From: Nevskiaceae bacterium
GTDB taxonomy: Bacteria; Pseudomonadota; Gammaproteobacteria; Nevskiales; Nevskiaceae
Direction of reading: 5' to 3'
Length of the DNA stretch: 57,944 nt
Assembly: GCA_021731445.1 (NCBI GenBank)
Contig: JAKFXK010000022.1
Span: forward strand, 1 to 57,944
The stretch's first letter is position 1, and the number at the start of each line of letters is the position of its first letter. Below are positions 10,081 through 18,759 of this stretch, piece after piece. The translations under genes and the position numbers were made by a program. The notes below the pieces were generated by a model. It did no database searches. It was not told where the DNA came from and was given only the letters and a program-made list of their open reading frames with translations.

Positions 10081-12920
10081 GCCGTCGCCATTCCCAAAGT
10101 CTCGTCGCCTTGCTGACCACCGCCCTGGTGGCTTGCAGCCAGCCCAACCTGCGGCCGCAGGACAAAAGTCCTGAAATCCGCACGCTGGGCAATCAGAAAC
10201 AGCCGGATCAGAACAAGCTGCCGATCATCCTCTCCGACCCCGTCGCGCCCGATCCGGAGAAGGCGTTGGAAAACTACCGCGCCCTGCTGGAGCTTGCCCC
10301 GGACGACACCGTGCGGCAGGAGGCAATGCGCCGCATGGCCGACTTGCAGGTGCAGACCGACGACGCCACAGGCGGCAGCGGCAGCAGCGAGAAATTGCTG
10401 GCGGATTCGATTCTCACCTACCAGCAGCTGCTGCAGGAGAGGCCCAACGACAGCCGTAATGACCGCGTGCTCTACCAGCTGTCGCGCGCTTATCAGAACA
10501 GCGGCCAGCCGGACAAGGCAATCGAGACTCTGACCGCGCTGACCACGCAGTTCCCCAACTCGCAGCTCAATGGCGACGCGCACTTCCGCCGTGCCGAGCT
10601 GTTGTTCCGCCTCGCCAACTACCCCGAAGCCGAGCGCGAATACCGCTATGTAATGGATCTGGCCGGCAGCACCCCCTTCTTCGAGCCTGCGCAGTACAAG
10701 TACGGCTGGTCGCTGTTCAAACAGTCGCGCTTCGACGAGGCGCTGCCGGTCTTCTTCGCCATCCTCGACCGCGAGCTGCCGCCTGGCGAACTGAAGGATG
10801 TCGATGTCGCACTAAAAGCCGTGCAGAAAGGCAAGGCCGACCTTGCCAAGGACAGCCTGCGCGTCACCAGCCTGGCATTTGCCGTCATGGGCGGCGGCCC
10901 GGCGGTGAACCAGTATTTCGCGAGTCATCCGGAGCCGCGTTTCTACCCGCTGGTTTACAACGCGCTGGGCGAGATGTTTCTCGACAAGCGCCGATTCAGT
11001 GATGCTGCCGGCACTTTTGCTGCCTTCATCGAACGCCATCCGCAGCATCCTTCGTCGCCGCAGTTCCAGGCGCGCGTGATCGAGGTCTACCGCGAAGGCG
11101 GCTTCAACGACCTGGTGGTGCGCGAGAAGGAGCGCTACGTCAACACCTATGCGCCGGGCACTCCGTACTGGGGCGCTGCAGCCCCCAGCCCGGGTGTCAT
11201 GACTGCATTGCGTACCCATCTGGAAGACCTGGCGAAGCACTATCAGGCGCTGGCGCAGCAGGGCGAAAAAGTGCCTCAGGTTGATACCGTCGCAGTGCAG
11301 ACCGCTTTCCTCGCCTCGGCAGGCTGGTATCGCCGTATCCTCGAAATCTACCCGCAGGATGCCAAGGCCGCCGAGATCAATTACCTGCTCGCTGAAACCC
11401 TGGAGGACGGTGGCAAGCCGCTCGATGCCGCCAAGGAGTTCACCAAGACGGCCTACGACTACCACATGCACCCGCGTTCGCTGGACGCCGGTTACGGAGC
11501 CGTGCTCGCCTACCACAAGCATGCGGAGGCTCAAGCCCCGGCGGCGCGGGTCACAGCACTCAGGCAGGCGGTGGATTCGAGCCTGAAGATGGTGGACACC
11601 TTTGCCACCCACCCACAGGCGGTGACGGTACTAACCCGCGCCGCCCAGGATCTGTACGAGTTGAAAGATGCGCAGTCGGTAGTCGTCGCCCAGCGCGTGC
11701 TGAGCTACACGCCGCCACCGACGCCAGAGCAGCGCCGCATCGTGCAGGGCGTGCTGGGCGACAGCTACTTTGCGCAAGGTGATTTCGCTCGCGCCGAAAC
11801 CGCCTATGCCGACCTTTTGAAGCTGACGCCCATAGGCGATGCCGCCCGCACCCAAGTGGTGGAGCAGCTGGCCGCATCGATCTACAAGCAGGCTGAAGCA
11901 GCCCGCACCGCCGGCAACCTGCGCACGGCAGCCGATGGCTTCCTGCGCGTCGGCCGCGTCACACCGGAGGCCGCGATCCGCGAGACTGCCGATTACGACG
12001 CAGGGGCAGCTCTCATCGCGCTCTCCGCCTGGGGCGAGGCCACCACCGTGCTCGAAAGCTTCCGCAGCCGCTACCCGAACAGCCCCCTGTTGACCGATGT
12101 CGATAAAAAGCTGGCCATCGCCTATGTCAAGGACTTAAAACCGTTCCAGGCTGCAGACGCCTATCGCCGCATCGCGGCCCGTACCAGCGAAACACCGGAA
12201 GTGCGCCAGGATGCTGCCTGGCAAGCCGCCAAGCTGTTCGATGATGCGGGTCGACTGCCGGATGCGGCCAAGGCTTACGAGTTCTACGTAGGCGCCTTCC
12301 CGATGCCGCTGGATCGTGCGGTGGACGCCCGCCGTCGCATCGCCGATATCTACAAGGGGCAGGGCGATGCCTATCGCTATCTGTTCTGGCTGCGCGAGCT
12401 GGTCACCGCCGATGAAAACGCGGGCAGCAAGCGCAGCGATTACAGCAAGTCCGTCGCCGCGCAGGCCGCGCTGGATCTCGGCCGCATCACCGCACAGGAC
12501 GCCGCCCGCATCCGCCTCACCGCGCCGGTGGAAATCAGCCTGCCGCAACGCAAGGGTGCGGTGGAAGCAGCGATCCAGGCGCTCGAAAAAGCCGCCGCCT
12601 ACGGCTATGCCGACATTGCCACGGCGGCAAGCTACGAGCTGGGCGCGGTTTACCAGTCCTTTGCCAAGGCGCTGATCGACTCCGAGCGGCCACGCAACCT
12701 CGATGCCGAAGAGGCCGAGCAGTACAACATCCTGCTCGAGGAGCAGGCCCTGCCCTTCGAGGAGAAAGCCATCACCGCGCACGAGGTCAATCTCAAGCGT
12801 GTCGGGCAGGGTTTCTACGACAGTTCGATTGCCCAGAGCGTGACTGCGCTGGGCCTGCTCTCGCCGGCCAAGTACGGCAAGCGCGAAGTGGGAGGAGACA
12901 GCTATGACACGCTCAAGTAA
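10077..12920 (+). CDS. Large TPR outer-membrane lipoprotein (GltE-like position)
   Basis: A 947-residue predicted lipoprotein. The lipobox is LVAC with Cys20, followed by Ser-Gln, which predicts sorting to the outer membrane. Nearly the whole chain is TPR-type helical hairpins, with clear units such as QLSRAYQNSGQPDKAIETL, RAELLFRLANYPEAEREY and GDSYFAQGDFARAETAYADL. A pair of hydrophobic VVxQRV/LxKLTPIG segments lies mid-chain. The start overlaps the stop of the preceding gene by four bases. Known relatives are the large TPR proteins of gliding and secretion machines, where they form a periplasmic/outer-membrane scaffold. The function here is inferred from that and from the adjacent proton channel. 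Confidence 0.75.
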   Translation: MSRRHSQSLVALLTTALVACSQPNLRPQDKSPEIRTLGNQKQPDQNKLPIILSDPVAPDPEKALENYRALLELAPDDTVRQEAMRRMADLQVQTDDATGGSGSSEKLLADSILTYQQLLQERPNDSRNDRVLYQLSRAYQNSGQPDKAIETLTALTTQFPNSQLNGDAHFRRAELLFRLANYPEAEREYRYVMDLAGSTPFFEPAQYKYGWSLFKQSRFDEALPVFFAILDRELPPGELKDVDVALKAVQKGKADLAKDSLRVTSLAFAVMGGGPAVNQYFASHPEPRFYPLVYNALGEMFLDKRRFSDAAGTFAAFIERHPQHPSSPQFQARVIEVYREGGFNDLVVREKERYVNTYAPGTPYWGAAAPSPGVMTALRTHLEDLAKHYQALAQQGEKVPQVDTVAVQTAFLASAGWYRRILEIYPQDAKAAEINYLLAETLEDGGKPLDAAKEFTKTAYDYHMHPRSLDAGYGAVLAYHKHAEAQAPAARVTALRQAVDSSLKMVDTFATHPQAVTVLTRAAQDLYELKDAQSVVVAQRVLSYTPPPTPEQRRIVQGVLGDSYFAQGDFARAETAYADLLKLTPIGDAARTQVVEQLAASIYKQAEAARTAGNLRTAADGFLRVGRVTPEAAIRETADYDAGAALIALSAWGEATTVLESFRSRYPNSPLLTDVDKKLAIAYVKDLKPFQAADAYRRIAARTSETPEVRQDAAWQAAKLFDDAGRLPDAAKAYEFYVGAFPMPLDRAVDARRRIADIYKGQGDAYRYLFWLRELVTADENAGSKRSDYSKSVAAQAALDLGRITAQDAARIRLTAPVEISLPQRKGAVEAAIQALEKAAAYGYADIATAASYELGAVYQSFAKALIDSERPRNLDAEEAEQYNILLEEQALPFEEKAITAHEVNLKRVGQGFYDSSIAQSVTALGLLSPAKYGKREVGGDSYDTLK

Positions 12921-13572
12921 GACACTGCTGGGCCTCGTCGCTGGCTTGGTGCTGGCCGGTTGCGCTGGAACACCTGCGGTCAAGCCGGATCGCCCCGGCG
13001 CTGCTGGGCCTGCGGCATCCCGCCCGGTCAAACCGGCAGCCACTGCGCCAGTCAAGGCACCTGATGTGCGCAAGGATGCGGCTGGCCAGTTCGAGGACGC
13101 ACTGGCGGCCCTCAAGGCCAAGCGCCTGCCAGAAGCCCGCGCGGGATTTGAACTGCTGGCAAAAGAGCACCCGGAGTTTTCGGGACCGCTGACCAATCTC
13201 GGGATCCTCGATGCAAAAGCCAATGCGCGCGATGCGGCGATCAGCGATTTCACCCGCGCAGTAGCGGCCAACCCGCGCAATGCGGTGGCACTCAACTGGC
13301 TTGGAATCCTCTACCGCGAGGGCAAGAACTACCCGCGCGCCGAACAGTCCTACCTGAAATCGCTGGCACTCAATCCGGACAATCCGGCGGTGGTGCTCAA
13401 CCTCGCCATCCTCTATGACCTCTACCTCAAGCAGCCGGCGAATGCGCTCAGCCGTTACCGCGACTACCAGCGCATGACCGGCAACCGCGAACTGAAAGTC
13501 GCCGCCTGGATCAAAGCGCTCGAAGCCGCCGCTGCCCCGGCAACTGCAGCACCGGCCACGCCCAAGACATGA
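12904..13572 (+). CDS. TPR lipoprotein of the Agl/Glt-like cluster (GltC-like position)
   Basis: A 222-residue lipoprotein with lipobox LAGC (Cys20) and a following Ala-Gly. A Pro/Ala-rich linker runs to about residue 55. Four TPR motifs follow at about 60-200, for example ALKAKRLPEARAGFELLAK, NLGILDAKANARDAAISDF and ALNWLGILYREGKNYPRAEQSYLKS (only parts quoted). An Ala/Pro tail ends the protein. The gene overlaps the preceding lipoprotein gene by 17 bases and the next by four, which implies a single mRNA and coupled synthesis. A small TPR lipoprotein linking scaffold and motor is the likely role. Confidence 0.78.
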   Translation: MTRSSKTLLGLVAGLVLAGCAGTPAVKPDRPGAAGPAASRPVKPAATAPVKAPDVRKDAAGQFEDALAALKAKRLPEARAGFELLAKEHPEFSGPLTNLGILDAKANARDAAISDFTRAVAANPRNAVALNWLGILYREGKNYPRAEQSYLKSLALNPDNPAVVLNLAILYDLYLKQPANALSRYRDYQRMTGNRELKVAAWIKALEAAAAPATAAPATPKT

Positions 13573-13907
13573 CAAACACTGCTTTTTCCATGGCCTTGCT
13601 GCTCGCGGTCAGTGCCCTGCCAACAGCGGCCTTCGCACAGACTGCGGCCACTGCCGAAGAACCGGCGGTGAAAACGCCTGGCGATGGCACCACCGTGGTC
13701 GGCGACCGCGAGTCGCCCATCGGCCTCTACATCACCCCTTGGCGCAACGATGCACCGGAGGCCGAGCTCGATCGCCCAGCCCGTTTCCTGGAAGAGCAGT
13801 TGCTGCCCATCGACGCCGACGTGTTCCGCCGCCAGCTCGAGTACTACAACACCATCACCGACCATCTCCGCCCGCAGAGTGGCGCTGCCGCACCCAAGGC
13901 CAAGTAA
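13569..13907 (+). CDS. Small secreted protein of unknown function in the TPR/ExbBD operon
   Basis: A 112-residue protein with a clear signal peptide (residues 1-23, cleavage after AFA). The mature chain has a disordered Thr/Glu/Ala start and then a short ordered part containing SPIGLYITPWRNDAPEAEL and a charged helix DADVFRRQLEYYNTITDHL. I do not recognise the family. The ATG sits in an ATGA overlap with the preceding TPR lipoprotein and the gene is followed 55 bases later by the ExbB-type gene. It is therefore probably a soluble periplasmic component that couples scaffold and motor. Confidence 0.7.
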   Translation: MTNTAFSMALLLAVSALPTAAFAQTAATAEEPAVKTPGDGTTVVGDRESPIGLYITPWRNDAPEAELDRPARFLEEQLLPIDADVFRRQLEYYNTITDHLRPQSGAAAPKAK

Positions 13908-13962
13908 GCGTTTACTGCTGATCCCTTTTCACCCTACGCCACATGCTCAATAAGGAAACACA

Positions 13963-14595
13963 ATGAATCCCCTCGCCTCGATTGCCAACTTTTTCCAGGC
14001 TGGCGGCCATTTCATGTATCCCATCCTCGCGGTGGCGGTGATTGGCCTCGCCATCGCCGTCGAACGCGTGATCTACCTGATGCGCGCCAAGTCCGAAAAC
14101 CGCCGTCTGTGGTCGGAGCTGATCCCGCTCGTCAATCGCGGCGACCTGGCGGCCGCCGAGGGTGCGGCGATGGCTTCCGACTCGCCCATCGGCCGCATCT
14201 TCGGCCACGGTATCGCCCGCACCCGCAGCAGCAGCAAACGCGACGAAGTGGAAATGTCGATGGAAGAGAGCCTGATGGAAGTCACCCCCCTGCTCGAACG
14301 CCGCACCCACTACCTCGCCACCTTTGCCTATGCCTCGACCCTGCTGGGCCTGCTGGGCACGGTCGTCGGCCTGATCAACGGCTTCGCGGCGGTCTCCAAC
14401 GTCAACCCGGCCGAAAAAGCCGACCTGCTCTCCAAGGCTGTGTCCGAGGCCATGAACTGCACCGCTTTCGGCATCGGTGTGGCTGTGCCCCTGCTGCTGC
14501 TGCACGCCCTGCTCTCTTCGCAGACCAATGACCTGATCGACAATCTCGAAATGGCGGCCCTGAAATTCTTGAACGCTCTCGGCCTCAAGAACTAA
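13963..14595 (+). CDS. MotA/TolQ/ExbB family proton channel (AglR-like)
   Basis: A 210-residue inner-membrane protein with three predicted helices. The first is at about 17-36 (MYPILAVAVIGLAIAVERV); a long cytoplasmic region follows to about 120. The second and third are at about 122-145 (TFAYASTLLGLLGTVVGLI) and about 160-180. The TLLGLLGTVxGxI signature and the conserved Ala/Gly-rich third helix identify the TolQ/ExbB group, which forms a pentameric stator around a dimer of TolR/ExbD. Two different ExbD-type genes follow directly, the same 1+2 set as AglR-AglQ-AglS of Myxococcus. The ATG is preceded by AAGGAAAC. Confidence 0.93.
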   Translation: MNPLASIANFFQAGGHFMYPILAVAVIGLAIAVERVIYLMRAKSENRRLWSELIPLVNRGDLAAAEGAAMASDSPIGRIFGHGIARTRSSSKRDEVEMSMEESLMEVTPLLERRTHYLATFAYASTLLGLLGTVVGLINGFAAVSNVNPAEKADLLSKAVSEAMNCTAFGIGVAVPLLLLHALLSSQTNDLIDNLEMAALKFLNALGLKN

Positions 14596-14616
14596 ACGGT
14601 TCAGGACGAACTCAAG

Positions 14617-15141
14617 ATGCATGGACTTTCCCGCAAGGCGCGCGCGGTTCTGCGCCGCGACCGACGCAAGAAGCAGGTCGGCGAGCTCAACCTGGTGCCG
14701 ATGATCGACATCCTGGTGGTGCTGGTGTTCTTCCTGCTGGTGAACTCCACCGGCGTGTCCATCCTGGGCATCAACCTGCCGGATGAGAACAAAAAGGTCG
14801 AGCCAGATCCCAACCGCAAGCCGCTGATCGTCACCGTGCGCAGCGACAGCCTGCTGCTGACCGAAGGTGGCAGTGAACTGGGGCGTTTCGGTTCTGCATC
14901 CGAAGGTTACGATTTCAAGGCGCTCAGCGAGCGGCTCCTGACCATCAAAGACGCCCGTCCCGAAGAAACCAGTATCACGCTATTGGTCGAGCCTGAAACC
15001 ACACACGATTCACTGGTGCAGACGATGGACGCGGTGCGCATCACGCCCGCCGATGGCGGCCGCACCTTGCGAACCTTGTTCCCCAATATCGCACTCGGTG
15101 ATGCCCCGCCGAGTACCGCTGCGGCAGGTGCAAGCCCATGA
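14617..15141 (+). CDS. ExbD/TolR family protein 1 (AglQ/AglS-like)
   Basis: A 174-residue protein with a basic cytoplasmic start (RKARAVLRRDRRKKQ), one membrane helix (about 28-48) and a periplasmic domain. The signature LNLVPMIDILVVLVFFLL carries Asp31, the proton-carrying residue equivalent to Asp23 of TolR and Asp25 of ExbD. The periplasmic domain contains the usual SDSLLLTEGG strand and a Pro-rich end. It follows the ExbB-type gene by 21 bases and overlaps the second ExbD gene by four. Confidence 0.93.
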   Translation: MHGLSRKARAVLRRDRRKKQVGELNLVPMIDILVVLVFFLLVNSTGVSILGINLPDENKKVEPDPNRKPLIVTVRSDSLLLTEGGSELGRFGSASEGYDFKALSERLLTIKDARPEETSITLLVEPETTHDSLVQTMDAVRITPADGGRTLRTLFPNIALGDAPPSTAAAGASP

Positions 15142-15659
15142 GCGCCCATCTGACGCTGCGCGCCAAGCGCCTGATCCGTCGCAACTCACGCAAACCCGGC
15201 GTGGTCTCGCTCAATCTGGTGCCGATGATCGACGTGTTCATGGTGTTGGTGTTCTTCCTGCTGGTGACCACCAGCAGCATCGACAACATGCGCAGTCCGC
15301 GCGAGCTGAGGCTGCCCACCTCGCTGTCACTGGACCAGCCCAACGACGCACCGATCATCATGGTCACTAAGCAAGCAGTGCTGATACAGGGCGTGCAGGT
15401 GATGACTCTCGATGAGGCGGTGGCGGCACCCGCCGGCAAGCCACTGTCGCCGGTACGCGCGGAATTGCTCAAGGTCACGCTGATGTCGGTGCAGGGTACC
15501 GACACCGTCGGTGCCACTACGCGCGGTGAGGTCAACATCATGGCTGACCGCGACATCCCCTACACGGTGCTGAAAAAAGTGCTGGCCACCTGCGGTGAAC
15601 TGAAGTTTGCCCGCATCGCCATCTCGGTCGCCCACGCTGGCAAGCGGGGTGGTAGATGA
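15138..15659 (+). CDS. ExbD/TolR family protein 2 (AglQ/AglS-like)
   Basis: A 173-residue paralogue of the preceding protein. The signature is LNLVPMIDVFMVLVFFLLV with the essential-type Asp32. The periplasmic domain ends with the TVLKKVLATCGELKFARIAI segment typical of ExbD. The two ExbD copies share the same helix but differ in the periplasmic part, which suggests a heterodimer in the motor. Both ends overlap neighbouring genes by four bases. Confidence 0.93.
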   Translation: MSAHLTLRAKRLIRRNSRKPGVVSLNLVPMIDVFMVLVFFLLVTTSSIDNMRSPRELRLPTSLSLDQPNDAPIIMVTKQAVLIQGVQVMTLDEAVAAPAGKPLSPVRAELLKVTLMSVQGTDTVGATTRGEVNIMADRDIPYTVLKKVLATCGELKFARIAISVAHAGKRGGR

Positions 15660-16663
15660 ACGCGGTGATCAGCGACACGATGACCATCCGCTGGGATGGC
15701 TACGAGTTTGCCGAAGAGGCTGATCGTCACTTCCGCCGGCTGTTGCTGGTGATCGCGCTGCCCTTCTTACTGATTGCCATATTCAGCGCCCTCTACCGAA
15801 CCGAAGGCCAGAAGGAAGGCGGTGGCACCTACCTTGCGCCAGCCACGGTCGAGTTGCTGACCGCACCACCCGACGCCGTGAAGGCGGAGGTCGAGGAAGA
15901 ACCGGCACCGGCGGAAGAAGACGCCAAGGAGCCACCACAGGAATCGGCACCGAAAGTGGCCGAAAAGCCGGTGGATGTGCAGAAGCCCGCCATTGCCGAA
16001 CCAACCCCCGTGCCGGTGGAAACCGCGCGCGATGTCGCCAAGCGCAGTGGTGTGCTCGCCTTTGCCGACCAGCTCAGCGATCTGCGCAACAAGGGCGATG
16101 CGCTCAACAACGACTCGCTCTCACCCAACGTGCTGTCATCCAAGGGTGCTGCCAGCAATGCGGGTGCCAGTGGCGGTGGGGCTGAGTCGGCTGCGCTGGC
16201 GGCGGCGGCGTCCGGTTCCAGCGGCATCGGCGGCGCAGGCACTGCAGGCGTGAGCCGCGCGCAAAGTGGACAGGGTCTCGGCAAGCGTCGGACCACCACC
16301 ATCGACAGCCCTGTTGGTTTTGGGCAGGACAAGTCCAAGGCGGGCGAAGGCGGCACCAAGGGCAAGTCGGGGCGCTCGCTGGATGAAATCCAGCTCACCT
16401 TCGACCGCGCCCAGGGTTCGTTCTACGCCATGTATATCCGTGCGCTACGCGAGAATCCGGGCTTGTCCGGCAAGGTGGTACTGAGTGTCACCATCGCCTC
16501 TTCTGGCAAGGTGACGGACGCCAGCATCGTCTCCAGCGAGCTGGGCGATCCAGAACTGGAGCGCAAGATCCTCGCGCGCGTGCTGGCGCTCGATTTCGGC
16601 CCCAAGGATGTGCCGAGCTTCACCTACCCGAATTACCCGATCCGCTTCCAGCCGCCGAATTAG
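15656..16663 (+). CDS. TonB-like energy transducer with AgmX/PglI-type C-terminal domain (GltG/GltJ-like)
   Basis: A 335-residue protein that spans the inner membrane once (about 29-47, LLLVIALPFLLIAIFSALY). After the helix comes a Pro/Glu/Ala-rich stretch (about 70-120), a Gly/Ser/Ala-rich spacer (about 165-225), and then a folded C-terminal domain from about 240. It begins SLDEIQLTFDRAQGSFYAMYIRAL and continues with GKVVLSVTIASSGKVTDASI, a TonB/TolA-like periplasmic domain of the kind placed at the end of AgmX/GltJ. The 28-residue cytoplasmic part has neither a forkhead-associated nor a zinc-finger domain. It overlaps the second exbD gene by four bases and closes the operon. The likely job is to carry motor force across the periplasm. 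Confidence 0.85.
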   Translation: MNAVISDTMTIRWDGYEFAEEADRHFRRLLLVIALPFLLIAIFSALYRTEGQKEGGGTYLAPATVELLTAPPDAVKAEVEEEPAPAEEDAKEPPQESAPKVAEKPVDVQKPAIAEPTPVPVETARDVAKRSGVLAFADQLSDLRNKGDALNNDSLSPNVLSSKGAASNAGASGGGAESAALAAAASGSSGIGGAGTAGVSRAQSGQGLGKRRTTTIDSPVGFGQDKSKAGEGGTKGKSGRSLDEIQLTFDRAQGSFYAMYIRALRENPGLSGKVVLSVTIASSGKVTDASIVSSELGDPELERKILARVLALDFGPKDVPSFTYPNYPIRFQPPN

Positions 16664-16699
16664 GCTGGCAAGGGGCACGTAAACCCAAGGAGAACCCGC

Positions 16700-17485
16700 A
16701 TGGGCTTTTTGTCCGGCAAGAAGGCACTCATCACCGGCGTGGCGAGCGAACGATCCATCGCCACCGGCATTACCGAAGCCTTTGCGCGCGAGGGTGCGGA
16801 GCTGGCCTTCACCTTTCAGGGCGACAAGCTCAAGCCGCGCGTGGAAGAGCTTGCGCATTCGGTCGGTAGCCAGCTGGTGCTGCCGATGGATGTCACCCGC
16901 GATGGCGAGATCGATGCAGTGTTTGCAGCACTCAACGATGCCTGGGGCGGCATCGACATCGTCATCCACTCCATTGGCTTCGCCCCACGTGAACTCTTGC
17001 AGGGCGGCTATCTGGAGAGCGTGACACGCGAGGGGTTTGCGCTGGCGCACGACATCAGCGCCTACTCCTTCGCAGCGCTCGGCAAAGCCGCGCGTCCCTT
17101 GATGCAGGGCCGCGCCGCCAGCCTGCTCACCCTCAGCTATCTGGGTGCCATGCGCGCCATGCCGATGTACAACGTGATGGGGCCAGCCAAGGCCTCGCTC
17201 GAAGCCAATGTGCGCTTCATGGCGGCAGAGCTGGGGGCGGAGGGCATCCGCGTCAACGGCATTTCTGCCGGGCCGATCAAGACGCTCGCCGCCGCCGGCA
17301 TCAAGGGTTTTCGCGGCATGTTGGGCGCCGCGGAAAAAGCCAGCGCGCTGCGCCGCAACGTCACCATCGAAGAAGTCGGTAACACGGCGGCGTTCCTATC
17401 CTCCGACCTTGCCTCCGGCATCACCGGCGAGATCGTTTATGTCGACGCTGGCTTCAACATCATGGGCATGAGCCTGCCGGAGTGA
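16700..17485 (+). CDS. fabI: Enoyl-[acyl-carrier-protein] reductase (NADH), FabI
   Basis: FabI reduces trans-2-enoyl-ACP in fatty acid elongation. The 261 residues begin [21 protein letters not shown] with the modified GxxxSxA nucleotide loop of FabI. Tyr147, Tyr157 and Lys164 form the Tyr-x6-Lys catalytic arrangement ([19 protein letters not shown]). The HSIGFAP segment that lines the triclosan pocket is conserved. AAGGAG lies 8 bases before the ATG. The gene is 36 bases downstream of the TPR/ExbBD operon and could be read through from it, though a functional link is not obvious. Its stop is one base from that of the convergent symporter gene. Confidence 0.96.
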   Translation: MGFLSGKKALITGVASERSIATGITEAFAREGAELAFTFQGDKLKPRVEELAHSVGSQLVLPMDVTRDGEIDAVFAALNDAWGGIDIVIHSIGFAPRELLQGGYLESVTREGFALAHDISAYSFAALGKAARPLMQGRAASLLTLSYLGAMRAMPMYNVMGPAKASLEANVRFMAAELGAEGIRVNGISAGPIKTLAAAGIKGFRGMLGAAEKASALRRNVTIEEVGNTAAFLSSDLASGITGEIVYVDAGFNIMGMSLPE

Positions 17486-17486
17486 G

Positions 17487-18752
17487 TTAGCGCTTCAGCG
17501 CAGGTTGCTCCAGCACACCATCCTCTCCGGAAAGCCTGGCCACCACGATGGTGGCAGAGGAATCGCCCAGCACATTGAGTGCGGTACGGCACATGTCGAG
17601 CACGCGATCCACCGCGAGAATCAGCCCGACGCCTTCCAGGGGCAAACCAATCGCGGAGAGGATCACCGCAATCGCCACCAGGCTTGCCGAGGGAATGCCC
17701 GCCACACCCACAGCCGTAATCAGCGCGAGTGCAACGATGGTGAACTGCGCCGCGAAGCTCAGGTTCAAGCCATAGGCCTGCGCGATGAAGATCGCCGCCA
17801 CGCATTCGTACAGCGCGGAACCATCGGTGTTGACATTGGCCCCGATCGGCAGCACGAAGCCTGAGACCCGGCGCGGCACCTTGGCCTTGTTCTCGATGCA
17901 GTCCATCGTCAGCGGTAGTGTGGCGTTGGAGGAGGAGGTCGAGAACGCCGTCAGCAGCGCTGGTGCCATCGCGCGATGCAACGCAAAGGCGGGCACCCGA
18001 GCCACCAGTTTCAGTACCAGTGGCAACACCACAAAAGCATGGGTCAGCAAGCCCAGCACCACCGCCGCCATGAACACTGCCAAGGGTTGCAACGCGGCCA
18101 GACCTGTTTTGGCCACGGTGCCGGTGACGATGGCGAACACGCCGATGGGAGCTGCCTTCATCACCAGTGCGGTGATGCGGATCATGGCCTCGTAGACACC
18201 TTTCCAGAATGCGCCTTGGTTATCGCGCAGGCTGCCGGGTAGCTGCGAAAGCGCCCAGCCGAACAGCAGGCCGAAAGTGACCAGACCCAGCATGTCGCCC
18301 TTGGCGGCAGCCTCCACCGGATTGGTCGGCACCAGCCGAACGATCACACCCCAAAGATCCTGTGCGCCTTTCTCCTGCACCTGCGTGATGACGGCATTGG
18401 CGTCGCTGGAAAGCCCCAGCAAGGGGGCCGCAGGCATGCCATTGACGATGCCCGGAGTCAGCAGGTTGGCCCAGGCAAGGCCAGTGAGAATGGCCAACAG
18501 GCCGGTGCCGACGTAGAAGCCAAATGTCAACGCACCCAAGCGGCCGAGGCCACCCTGTTCCGCGCCGCCGATCAGGCCGTTGATGAGCGCCGAGAGGATC
18601 AGGGGCACGATCAGCATCTTCAGCGCGTTGAGGAACAAGGTCCCCACTGTGCCGCAGACCTTCAGCAGCGCCTCGGAGTCGCCGAAAAAACTGCCCGCGA
18701 TGACCGCTGCGACCAGCGCGATCAGGATGCGCCAATGCAGCGGCAGGTTCAT
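17487..18752 (-). CDS. Dicarboxylate/amino acid:cation symporter (DAACS family)
   Basis: A 421-residue inner-membrane carrier related to GltP/DctA/SstT that imports glutamate, aspartate or C4-dicarboxylates with H+ or Na+. The diagnostic segments are the serine-rich re-entrant loop FSTSSSNATLPLT, the unwound helix GANVNTDGSALYE, and the second re-entrant loop AGIPSASLVAIAVIL. The last substrate-binding helix is DRVLDMCRTALNVLGDSSATIVVA. The frame is open further upstream, but that part overlaps ppiD. The ATG at 18752 (MNLPLHWRILIAL) starts 7 bases after the ppiD stop, so translation is probably coupled. The exact substrate cannot be read from sequence. Confidence 0.9.
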   Translation of the reverse strand: MNLPLHWRILIALVAAVIAGSFFGDSEALLKVCGTVGTLFLNALKMLIVPLILSALINGLIGGAEQGGLGRLGALTFGFYVGTGLLAILTGLAWANLLTPGIVNGMPAAPLLGLSSDANAVITQVQEKGAQDLWGVIVRLVPTNPVEAAAKGDMLGLVTFGLLFGWALSQLPGSLRDNQGAFWKGVYEAMIRITALVMKAAPIGVFAIVTGTVAKTGLAALQPLAVFMAAVVLGLLTHAFVVLPLVLKLVARVPAFALHRAMAPALLTAFSTSSSNATLPLTMDCIENKAKVPRRVSGFVLPIGANVNTDGSALYECVAAIFIAQAYGLNLSFAAQFTIVALALITAVGVAGIPSASLVAIAVILSAIGLPLEGVGLILAVDRVLDMCRTALNVLGDSSATIVVARLSGEDGVLEQPALKR

Positions 18753-18759
18753 GGGCTTG

